From Hymenobacter sp. (GTDB taxonomy: Bacteria > Bacteroidota > Bacteroidia > Cytophagales > Hymenobacteraceae): a DNA stretch of 5,483 bases. Position numbers and translations under genes: made by a program. The DNA lies in NCBI GenBank assembly GCA_025362615.1, contig JANYFQ010000157.1:1-5483 (forward strand), in the 5' to 3' direction. Each line of letters starts with the position of its first letter. Within the stretch, counting starts at the first letter, position 1. The notes below the pieces were generated by a model, which saw nothing but the letters and a program-made list of their open reading frames with translations, did not search any database and had not been told where the DNA came from. Below, piece by piece: positions 1-5,036 of this stretch.

Positions 1-437
1 TAGCCGGCTTCGGTGAGCACGGTGGCGTCGGCGATGCAGAAGGGCACTTGCAGGATTTTGGCCAGCATCCGGGCCAGGAAGGTTTTGCCGGTGCCGGTTT
101 CGCCCACCATGATGATGTTGGACTTTTCAATCTGCACTTCGTCGCCTTCTTCCTGCTTCTGCATCAGGCGCTTGTAGTGGTTGTACACGGCCACGGCCAT
201 CACGCGCTTGGCCTCGTCCTGGCCCACCACGTACTGGTCGAGGTGTTCCTTGATGGCGCGGGGCTTGAGCAGGTTGAACTTGGGGCGCTTGCCGGCCTCC
301 TGCGCCTTCATTTCTTCCGAAAGAATTTTCTGGGCCTGGGCCACGCACTCTTCGCAGATGTGCGCATTGACCCCGGAAATCATCACAGCGACTTCGCGCT
401 TGGATTTATTGCAAAACGAGCAGGCGGGTTCGGGCAT
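1..437 (-). CDS. clpX: ATP-dependent Clp protease ATP-binding subunit ClpX, N-terminal part (cut by left window edge)
   Basis: ClpX is a cytoplasmic AAA+ unfoldase that recognises tagged substrates and threads them into the ClpP peptidase. The 145 visible codons start MPEPACSFCNKSKREV. The N-terminal zinc-binding domain is plain, with Cys6, Cys9, Cys28 and Cys31 forming two CxxC pairs. Next comes the start of the AAA+ module: the conserved LDQYVVGQDEAKR segment (about residues 66-78) and the Walker A loop GETGTGKT at 112-119. The last visible stretch, ending DATVLTEAG, is the usual ClpX run before Walker B, which lies beyond the edge. The family has Pro or another residue where this protein has Glu113. 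The ATG at 435-437 is chosen because it is the first Met before the zinc domain and lies about 40 nt below a good -7 promoter box. There is no Shine-Dalgarno sequence. The upstream neighbour on the same strand is typA, separated by a terminator, so no clpP sits directly upstream. Confidence 0.97.
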   Translation of the reverse strand, partial: MPEPACSFCNKSKREVAVMISGVNAHICEECVAQAQKILSEEMKAQEAGKRPKFNLLKPRAIKEHLDQYVVGQDEAKRVMAVAVYNHYKRLMQKQEEGDEVQIEKSNIIMVGETGTGKTFLARMLAKILQVPFCIADATVLTEAG

Positions 438-484
438 TGGGGAGATGAAAACGAGGCGGCGCGGCGAAATTGATAAAAGGGCTG

Positions 485-492
485 CAAAGATA
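485..492 (-). promoter_or_regulatory. Probable clpX promoter, -7 element
   Basis: Read on the minus strand this is TATCTTTG, an exact match to the Bacteroidota -7 consensus TAnnTTTG. It lies about 47 nt before the clpX start codon, giving a predicted leader of roughly 40 nt. No TTG or TTTG -33 box is seen at the expected spacing; the nearest TTTG is 36 nt upstream, which is too far. A strong palindrome fills the spacer position instead. Confidence 0.65.
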
Positions 493-495
493 CGC

Positions 496-519
496 CGCCC
501 GCTGCCCAGGCAGCGGGCG
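496..519. repeat. Perfect 11-bp inverted repeat next to the clpX promoter
   Basis: Arms CGCCCGCTGCC (496-506) and GGCAGCGGGCG (509-519) are separated by only CA. The structure ends 3 nt from the clpX -7 box, so it covers the area between -10 and -35. No T-run follows on either strand, so it is not a normal intrinsic terminator. It could be a repressor or activator site or a DNA cruciform. The repeat itself is certain; its role is inferred. Confidence 0.6.
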
Positions 520-601
520 CTACTTGGCCAAAGTCGAAACTCAGGGCCAGCCACCACCCCAAAGCCCAGTGCTGGAATAGCAAACAATCCCGCCCAAAAC
601 C

Positions 602-635
602 AAAAAAGCACCCCGCCAAAACGGGGTGCTTTTTT
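602..635. terminator. Bidirectional intrinsic terminator downstream of typA
   Basis: A perfect 14-bp stem has arms 602-615 (six A then GCACCCCG) and 622-635 (CGGGGTGC then six T) around a 6-nt CCAAAA loop. The GC-rich core with a T-tract on both strands is a classic factor-independent terminator. It lies about 75 nt beyond the typA stop and ends the typA transcript before the clpX promoter. Two smaller inverted repeats sit between it and the typA stop: CCGTGA/TCACGG at 676-689 and TAATCA/TGATTA at 691-713, the latter overlapping the stop codon. Confidence 0.93.
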
Positions 636-710
636 CATAACCAATTGCTCACAGCCAAAAACCGCCGCAATCAATCCGTGAAATCACGGTTAATCATTCT
701 AAATCAGTGA

Positions 711-2522
711 TTAGTCGGAAGTCTTGGCATACCGCAGCCGGTCGTTTTCGTCCAGCAAAATCTTGCGCATCCGCACCGACTTGGGCGTCACTTCCAGGTA
801 CTCGTCCTTTTGGATGTACTCCATGGCTTCTTCCAGCGAAAACTGGCGCTTGGGCACAATCTTGGCGTTGTCGTCGGTGCCGCTGGCCCGCATATTGGTC
901 AGCTTTTTGCCTTTCTGAATGTTGATGGTCAGGTCGTTGGGGCGGGTATGCTCGCCAATTACCTGGCCGGCGTACACTTCCTCGCCGGGGTCCACGAAGA
1001 ACGAGCCGCGGTCCTGCATCTTGTCGATGGTGTAGGCCGTGCCGGGGCCGGTTTCCAGCGAAATCAGCGAGCCCGAAATCCGGCCCGGAATGGTGCCCTT
1101 GTGCTCCTCGTAGTCCACAAAACGGTGGTTCATGATGGCTTCGCCGCCGGTGGCCGTCAGCACGTTGTTGCGCAGGCCAATCAGGCCCCGGCTCGGAATA
1201 CTGAACTCCAGGTGCTGCAAGTCGCCTTTGGGCTCCATGATGGTCATCTCGCCCTTCCGCATACTCACCAGCTCGATGACTTTGCCGGCCGATTCCTCCG
1301 GCACGTCCACCACCAGCAACTCAATGGGTTCGAGGCGCTTGCCTTTGTCGTCTTCCTTAAACAGCACCTGCGGCTGGCCCACTTGCAACTCGTAGCCCTC
1401 GCGGCGCATGGTTTCAATCAGCACCGACAAGTGCAGAATGCCACGCCCAAACACGAGGAAGGTATCCTCCTTGTCGGTCGCTTCCACGCGCAAGGCGAGG
1501 TTCTTCTCAGTCTCCTTAAACAGCCGGTCGCGCAGGTGGCGCGAGGTCACGAACTTGCCCTCCTTGCCAAAAAACGGCGAGTTGTTGATGGTGAAGAGCA
1601 TATTCATCGTCGGCTCATCAATGCTGATGCGCTCCAACTGTTCGGGGTTCTCGTTGTCGGCCAGCGTGTCACCGATGTCGAAGCCTTCGATGCCCGACAC
1701 GGCGCAGATTTCGCCGCTGCTCACCTCGCTCACCTTGTTGCGTCCCAGGCCCTCAAATACGTGCAGCTCCCGGATTTTCACTTTCTTGACGCTGCCGTCG
1801 GCCTTCATCAGGCTCATGTTGGTGCCTTCCTTGAGCGTGCCGCGATGCACCCGCCCGATGGCAATGCGGCCCACGAACGACGAATAGTCGAGCGAGGTAA
1901 TTTGCATCTGGGGGGTGCCATCCAGCGTCGGGGCCGGCGGAATGGAGGCCACCACGGCATCGAGCAGCGGGATGAGGTCGGTCGTTTTGGTCTTCCAGTC
2001 GGTGCTCATCCAGCCCTGCTTGCTTGACCCGTAGAGGGTTACGAAGTCCAGTTGGTCTTCGCTGGCACCGAGGTTGAACATCAGGTCGAACACCTGCTCG
2101 TGTACTTCGTCGGGGCGGCAGTTTTCCTTGTCCACCTTGTTCACCACCACAATGGGCTTGAGGCCCAGGTCGATGGCCTTGCCCAGCACGAAGCGCGTCT
2201 GCGGCATGGCACCTTCAAAGGCATCCACGAGCAGCAACACGCCGTCGGCCAGTTTTAGCACCCGCTCCACCTCGCCGCCGAAGTCGGCGTGACCAGGGGT
2301 GTCGATGATGTTGATTTTTACGTCTTTGTAGCGGACCGATACGTTTTTCGAAACGATGGTAATGCCGCGCTCGCGCTCCAGGGGGTTGTCGTCGAGGATG
2401 AGGTCGTCGAAGTGCTGGTGCGCGTCGAAAATCTTGGAAGCGTGGATGATTTTATCTACGAGGGTCGTCTTGCCGTGGTCAACGTGGGCGATGATGGCAA
2501 TATTCCGAATGTTTTGGGCCAT
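711..2522 (-). CDS. typA: Translational GTPase TypA/BipA
   Basis: TypA/BipA is a ribosome-binding GTPase of the EF-G/LepA class, linked to 50S assembly and to growth under stress or cold. The gene is complete at 603 aa, close to the usual ~605-615. GTPase motifs are all present: G1 AHVDHGKTT (12-20), G2 ERGITI (51-56), G3 DTPGH (74-78), G4 NKVD (128-131) and G5 around SSK (166-168; the usual form is SA-K/L). An EF-Tu-like domain 2 follows at about 205-290, then EF-G III-like and V-like domains, then the TypA-specific C-terminal domain (about 485-603). Recognisable TypA signatures include LFTINNSPFFGKEGKFVTSR, SIPSRGLIGLRNNVLTATGG and the YEEHKGTIPGR loop. The ATG at 2520-2522 gives the standard MAQNIRNIAIIAHVDHGKTT start. 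An exact -7 promoter box lies just upstream and a terminator follows, so it is probably monocistronic. Confidence 0.98.
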   Translation of the reverse strand: MAQNIRNIAIIAHVDHGKTTLVDKIIHASKIFDAHQHFDDLILDDNPLERERGITIVSKNVSVRYKDVKINIIDTPGHADFGGEVERVLKLADGVLLLVDAFEGAMPQTRFVLGKAIDLGLKPIVVVNKVDKENCRPDEVHEQVFDLMFNLGASEDQLDFVTLYGSSKQGWMSTDWKTKTTDLIPLLDAVVASIPPAPTLDGTPQMQITSLDYSSFVGRIAIGRVHRGTLKEGTNMSLMKADGSVKKVKIRELHVFEGLGRNKVSEVSSGEICAVSGIEGFDIGDTLADNENPEQLERISIDEPTMNMLFTINNSPFFGKEGKFVTSRHLRDRLFKETEKNLALRVEATDKEDTFLVFGRGILHLSVLIETMRREGYELQVGQPQVLFKEDDKGKRLEPIELLVVDVPEESAGKVIELVSMRKGEMTIMEPKGDLQHLEFSIPSRGLIGLRNNVLTATGGEAIMNHRFVDYEEHKGTIPGRISGSLISLETGPGTAYTIDKMQDRGSFFVDPGEEVYAGQVIGEHTRPNDLTINIQKGKKLTNMRASGTDDNAKIVPKRQFSLEEAMEYIQKDEYLEVTPKSVRMRKILLDENDRLRYAKTSD

Positions 2523-2544
2523 GAAACTTGTTTTTTTGCGGGTG

Positions 2545-2552
2545 CAAAGGTA
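2545..2552 (-). promoter_or_regulatory. Probable typA promoter, -7 element
   Basis: Minus-strand TACCTTTG matches TAnnTTTG exactly and is followed by C, as in many Bacteroidota promoters. It lies 22 nt before the typA ATG, predicting a leader of about 15-20 nt rich in A (CAAAAAAACAAG), a common Bacteroidota arrangement without a Shine-Dalgarno sequence. A convincing -33 TTTG is missing; TTTAC at about 24 nt spacing is the nearest candidate. Confidence 0.7.
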
Positions 2553-2768
2553 CGGATTTTCAGGGGCCTTTCCGAGTAAAGGTTTTGTGATGCTCTCGTT
2601 CCGTGGGTTTTCAACCCGCCCCGCCCCGCCGCAAGATGGTTTTTGCCCCCGCGCTTCCCGTTGCTTGTAAGGTTACGCACCCCTTGCCTACTACCCCAGC
2701 GCCGCGCATCCGAACGCTGCCTCGGCTTCGTTTGTTACCTCGCCAATTTCTCCCCAACCCCTTCTCCC

Positions 2769-3320
2769 ATGCGCTCCTCGCTTCTGGTTGCCCTGCTCTC
2801 CGTTGTCACCCTCAGTCCCGCCTGCTCCCAGAAAAAGCCCGGTCAGGCTGGGCCTACCGGCTCCAAAGGTGCGGTCGTTCAAACCCAACAACACCCCCAA
2901 CCTACGCCCGTTACGGGCAAAGCCGGCGAGTTTGCGGTGCTCAAAACCGATGCCGAGTGGAAGCGTCAGCTCACTCCGGCCCAGTACTATATTCTGCGCC
3001 AGCAGGGCACCGAACCACCTTTCAAAAATAAATATTACGACAACCACGCCGCCGGCAATTATTATTGCGCCGCCGACCGCAACCTGCTGTTCAGTTCCGC
3101 CACCAAGTTTGAGAGCGGCACCGGCTGGCCCAGCTTTTTTGCTCCCGCCACCGCCACCAGCGTCAAAGTAGCTTCCGATAACACGTTGGGCATGAGCCGC
3201 GACGAAATTGTGTGCGCCAAGTGCGGCGGCCACCTCGGCCACGTTTTCAACGACGGCCCCGAGCCCACCGGTCAACGCTACTGCATGGATTCGGATGCCA
3301 TGCTTTTTGAGAAGAAATAG
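2769..3320 (+). CDS. msrB: Lipoprotein-type peptide-methionine (R)-S-oxide reductase MsrB
   Basis: MsrB reduces methionine-R-sulfoxide in proteins. This 183-aa version begins with a lipoprotein signal (MRSSLLVALLSVVTLSPAC, lipid Cys19), so it is probably tethered in the cell envelope and repairs oxidised periplasmic proteins. A Gln/Pro/Gly-rich linker (about 20-52) precedes the SelR/MsrB domain (about 55-180). Conserved motifs are EPPFKNKYYDNH, FESGTGWPSFF (114-124), CAKCGGHLGHVFNDGPEPTG (149-168) and RYCMDS with catalytic Cys172. The zinc site is altered: the second pair, Cys149/Cys152, is intact, but the first is CAAD, with Cys100 and Asp103 where most zinc-binding members have CxxC. The common RYC-x-N-S motif here has Asp174. 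No recycling Cys is seen at the GTGWPSF position. The in-frame ATG at 2643 would add 42 residues and hide the signal peptide, so the ATG at 2769 is preferred. A terminator follows closely. Confidence 0.94.
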   Translation: MRSSLLVALLSVVTLSPACSQKKPGQAGPTGSKGAVVQTQQHPQPTPVTGKAGEFAVLKTDAEWKRQLTPAQYYILRQQGTEPPFKNKYYDNHAAGNYYCAADRNLLFSSATKFESGTGWPSFFAPATATSVKVASDNTLGMSRDEIVCAKCGGHLGHVFNDGPEPTGQRYCMDSDAMLFEKK

Positions 3321-3383
3321 ACCCCGGCAATGGGGCAGTGCCGCGCCGCGCCGCCCCAACTTCGCCCCAACGCCCTGCGTACC

Positions 3384-3420
3384 AAGCGCCCTGCCTGTTC
3401 TGGGCAGGGCGCTTTTTCTT
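3384..3420 (+). terminator. Intrinsic terminator downstream of msrB
   Basis: A perfect 12-bp stem, AAGCGCCCTGCC (3384-3395) with GGCAGGGCGCTT (3403-3414), encloses a 7-nt loop TGTTCTG. It runs directly into TTTCTT, giving a strong Rho-independent terminator about 65 nt past the msrB stop. Its T-tract ends only 10 nt before the next start codon at 3431, so it also lies in that gene's leader. Confidence 0.92.
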
Positions 3421-3430
3421 GACAACCCCC

Positions 3431-3796
3431 ATGCGTTACGTCCTTGCCCTTGCGTTGCTTTCGGCCTGCACCGCCGCCGAACAAACCGCCGAAACCGCCG
3501 CGCCCAGCGCCCAGTCCGTGCCCACAACCGTCAATTCCGATGCCGACCGCCGCGCCATTTACCAAAGCGACGGGGGCCGCTCCGGGGCCGGTGCCCGGCC
3601 CGACGCCACGCCCAACGCCGTGCGCCTCGGCGAACAGGCATCCGACATCAACAGCCGCAAACGCGTCGAAACCCTGGGCACCAACGACCCCAACAACTCC
3701 ACCCCCGAAACCCGCCTCCAGCGCCTCGACAACGACCCCGTACCCATCGTACCGCCCGCTACCACCCGCCAGAGCAACCCGCCGGGCACCCGATAA
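3431..3796 (+). CDS. Small putative lipoprotein, function unknown
   Basis: A 121-aa protein that I do not assign to a family. It opens with a short lipoprotein signal, MRYVLALALLSAC, with a good lipobox (Leu10-Ser11-Ala12-Cys13). The n-region is minimal, with a single Arg. The mature part is hydrophilic, rich in Ala, Thr, Pro, Asn, Asp and Arg, with no predicted membrane segment and no clear fold; the final ~30 residues (PVPIVPPATTRQSNPPGTR) look disordered. Codon use is strongly GC-ending (GCC, ACC, CGC, AAC, GAC dominate), which supports real coding. The ATG at 3431 is chosen because the lipoprotein signal starts there; an upstream in-frame ATG at 3338 would read through the msrB terminator. 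It lies 110 nt after msrB on the same strand, but the intervening terminator argues against simple co-transcription. No acidic surface-export signal directly follows the Cys, so it is probably periplasm-facing. Confidence 0.75.
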   Translation: MRYVLALALLSACTAAEQTAETAAPSAQSVPTTVNSDADRRAIYQSDGGRSGAGARPDATPNAVRLGEQASDINSRKRVETLGTNDPNNSTPETRLQRLDNDPVPIVPPATTRQSNPPGTR

Positions 3797-3861
3797 GTAG
3801 CTGTCCGCCGTGTTTTAACGACAACAACTGGTTGCATACACAAGCGGATTCCCCAAGCCAG

Positions 3862-3899
3862 AAAGTCCCCCTCCAGCATCGCGCCAGAGGGGGACTTTT
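3862..3899. terminator. Shared terminator between convergent genes
   Basis: A perfect 12-bp stem, AAAGTCCCCCTC (3862-3873) with GAGGGGGACTTT (3887-3898), has a 13-nt loop. On the plus strand it ends in TTTT and would stop the small-lipoprotein transcript. On the minus strand it gives a shorter T-run and would stop the H1-like gene, which ends 29 nt away at 3928. The long loop weakens it slightly. Confidence 0.85.
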
Positions 3900-3927
3900 C
3901 AGTTGCAATGCCGCAACGAGCGGGAAA

Positions 3928-4611
3928 TTATTCCGCTGCTGTGGCGCTATTGGCGCTGCTGTTTGTCTCGTTGGCTATTGCTTTGGCGGCTGCCGGACGG
4001 CCGCGCCGGGCACCCGTGGTGGCGGTGGCGGTGCCCGTGGTGGCGGCGGCTGTTGTGGCGGCGGCACCGGGCTTGCGGCCGGGCTTCTGCCGGGCCTCGC
4101 CGCTGGCGGTGGTGGCCGAAGTCGCAACGCGGGTTTTGCGTGGCGAGCCGTTCTTGTTCAGGCTGGGCGTTTTTTCGGGCTTCGATGCAGCTTTGCGGCC
4201 CCGGCCAGGGGCAGCAACTCCTTCGTTTTCATCGCCGGTTGGGGTAGTGCTGTTGCTCGTGGTGATGGAATCGTAGTGGCGCACAATGGTGTGCAGCGCC
4301 TGCTCAAACATCCGCTCGGTGTCGCCGTCGAGGCGCTTGGTGGCCTCCTTCACCACCTCGTTGAGTTTGGCTTTGGTTTCTTTGCGGATGCGGGCCACCA
4401 CCTCGTTCATGCGGGCATCCAACTCTTTTTGCAAGCGCTTGGCCGCCGATTTCAGCGACTTTTTCTGACTGGCTTTTTTATCAGCCCGGTCGTCTTTCAA
4501 CGTATCGGAAGCCTTTTTTGTGGCTTTCTCCGATTTACGGGCATCTTTTTCTTCTGATGTGCGCTTAACCTTTTTTTCGGCGGCAACGGCGGGAGCGGCG
4601 GGTTTTTTCAT
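3928..4611 (-). CDS. Histone-H1-like, Lys/Ala-rich protein with AT-hook-like motifs
   Basis: A 227-aa, very hydrophilic protein with no signal peptide and no membrane segment. Three zones are visible. Residues 1-60 are Lys/Ala/Glu/Ser-rich and resemble H1 or AlgP-type tails. Residues about 55-115 look like a charged amphipathic helix or coiled coil (AAKRLQKELDARMNEVVARI ... EVVKEATKRLDGDTERMFEQ). Residues 116-227 are low-complexity Ala/Thr/Gly/Lys with three AT-hook-like motifs: GRGRK (136-140), PGRKP (178-182) and RRGRP (202-206), the last being the best match to the RGRP core. Such proteins usually bind DNA, often the minor groove of AT-rich tracts, as nucleoid components; that is inferred from composition and motifs. 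The ATG at 4609-4611 is the first Met and gives MKKPAAPAVAAEKK. A -7 box lies about 70 nt upstream. The Ala/Thr/Gly stretch is encoded by GCC/ACC-type near-repeats, likely to vary in length between strains. Confidence 0.85.
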   Translation of the reverse strand: MKKPAAPAVAAEKKVKRTSEEKDARKSEKATKKASDTLKDDRADKKASQKKSLKSAAKRLQKELDARMNEVVARIRKETKAKLNEVVKEATKRLDGDTERMFEQALHTIVRHYDSITTSNSTTPTGDENEGVAAPGRGRKAASKPEKTPSLNKNGSPRKTRVATSATTASGEARQKPGRKPGAAATTAAATTGTATATTGARRGRPAAAKAIANETNSSANSATAAE

Positions 4612-4679
4612 GGGTAAAACAGCGTGAGTGGGTGGTCAAAAAACAGAGAGTTTTTCGGCTGACAATCAGTAAGCCGCGT

Positions 4680-4687
4680 CAAATATA
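4680..4687 (-). promoter_or_regulatory. Probable promoter of the H1-like gene, -7 element
   Basis: Minus-strand TATATTTG matches TAnnTTTG exactly. It lies 68 nt before the start codon at 4611, predicting a leader of about 60 nt. No -33 TTG is evident at the usual spacing; an inverted repeat (4695-4714) occupies that zone. Confidence 0.62.
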
Positions 4688-4694
4688 AAATGAA

Positions 4695-4714
4695 TTACGC
4701 GCTTAGCGGCGTAA
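4695..4714. repeat. Inverted repeat upstream of the H1-like gene's -7 box
   Basis: Arms TTACGC (4695-4700) and GCGTAA (4709-4714) flank an 8-nt spacer that itself lies within a small CGCT-T-AGCG palindrome (4700-4708). It starts 7 nt upstream of the -7 box on the minus strand. The position suits a regulator binding site, but this is inferred from location only. Confidence 0.4.
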
Positions 4715-4809
4715 GTCGATTATTTGTTGATTGAAAACCTAAAAATAAGCAACCGAAAGCATAAGTTGTCGGCGTATTTTATCGTGCAGTTCTTCATTAA
4801 GTAAAACGA

Positions 4810-4835
4810 TACGACCACCCTGGGTTTTGGTCGTA
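4810..4835. repeat. 8-bp inverted repeat in the metG/H1-like intergenic region
   Basis: Arms TACGACCA (4810-4817) and TGGTCGTA (4828-4835) enclose a 10-nt loop. On the minus strand the stem is followed by TCGTTTTAC, a poor T-tract, so it is at best a weak terminator in that direction. On the plus strand no T-run follows. It may be part of a structured RNA or a protein site. Confidence 0.45.
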
Positions 4836-4852
4836 ATTCAAAAAACGAACAG

Positions 4853-4925
4853 GCTTCGCAGCAACCTATAATCGCGAAAGCAAGTCGTATTTGACATTGC
4901 TGTGTACCGCACTACCGCACGACTT
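4853..4925. repeat. Two adjacent potential stem-loops upstream of metG
   Basis: The first pairs GCTTCGC (4853-4859) with GCGAAAGC (4874-4881), leaving one A bulged. The second begins on the next base and pairs AAGTCGT (4882-4888) with ACGACTT (4919-4925). Inside the second lies a perfect tandem copy of TACCGCAC (4905-4912 and 4913-4920). With 4810-4835 they form a run of three hairpins. Chance pairing of 7-bp arms cannot be excluded. Confidence 0.35.
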
Positions 4926-4961
4926 ATTCCTTGGCTGGTGCGAAAAATCGATAGTTGCCTG

Positions 4962-4994
4962 AACCCAACTTCAGCTAGCTTGCTTCAACCCAAC
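4962..4994. repeat. Direct repeat AACCCAAC flanking an AGCTAGCT palindrome
   Basis: AACCCAAC occurs at 4962-4969 and 4987-4994, 25 bp apart. Between them is the perfect 8-bp palindrome AGCTAGCT (4973-4980). The cluster lies just upstream of the putative metG -7 box. Spacing and position could suit a transcription-factor site, but the repeats are short. Confidence 0.35.
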
Positions 4995-5005
4995 GGAAAA
5001 ACCCC

Positions 5006-5013
5006 GAACTTTG
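5006..5013 (+). promoter_or_regulatory. Possible metG promoter, -7 element (7 of 8 matching in form)
   Basis: GAACTTTG fits TAnnTTTG except for the first base. A TTG at 4980-4982 lies 23 nt upstream, slightly longer than the usual spacing. The predicted transcript would start about 15-20 nt before the metG ATG. A second TTTTG at 5024-5028 lies too near the start codon to be favoured. Confidence 0.4.
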
Positions 5014-5036
5014 CTTTTTCAAATTTTGCTTGTTAG

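Larger units (their letters stand above)
4612..5036. other. 425-bp divergent intergenic region, AT-rich in its middle, with several inverted repeats
   Basis: This gap separates the H1-like gene (minus) from metG (plus). By hand count, 4681-4860 is about 38% GC, far below the flanking genes. No convincing protein gene was found; the only small plus-strand frame noted (ATG at 4690, 14 codons) is unsupported. It holds the promoter of the H1-like gene, a weak metG promoter candidate, and a series of inverted and direct repeats listed separately. A small RNA or a long structured leader is possible, but no known RNA family was recognised. Confidence 0.6.

Noticed and set aside
810..2027. A 405-codon open frame on the plus strand, antisense to typA
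   Set aside because: Its translation is His/Ala/Leu/Val-rich with no recognisable motif, and it lies wholly inside the clearly conserved typA gene. It is what the complement of a GC-rich gene commonly produces.
2727..2734. TTCGTTTG as a possible msrB -7 promoter box
   Set aside because: It deviates at the important second base of TAnnTTTG and has no TTG at suitable spacing, so it is too weak to list as a feature.
2643..2768. A 42-residue N-terminal extension of MsrB from the upstream ATG
   Set aside because: The extension is Arg/Pro/Leu-rich and would bury the lipoprotein signal peptide that starts at 2769.
2691..3527. A 278-codon open frame on the minus strand, antisense to msrB
   Set aside because: It is Gly/Ala-rich with no motif, while the opposite strand encodes a clear MsrB domain.
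3444..3800. A Pro/Ser/Thr-rich frame overlapping the small lipoprotein gene
   Set aside because: It is the shifted reading of a gene with strong GC-ending codon use. It lacks the lipoprotein signal seen in the chosen frame.
3208..4557. A 449-codon open frame on the plus strand
   Set aside because: It starts inside msrB, passes through two strong terminators and the lipoprotein gene in another frame, and ends antisense to the H1-like gene. The translation is Arg/Pro- then Gly-rich noise.
4690..4734. A 14-codon small frame (MNYALSGVSRLFVD)
   Set aside because: It has no ribosome-binding context, lies over the promoter zone of the opposite-strand gene, and is short enough to occur by chance.
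4867..4872. TATAAT, resembling a sigma-70 -10 box
   Set aside because: Bacteroidota promoters use TAnnTTTG, and no matching -35 TTGACA is present at the right distance.
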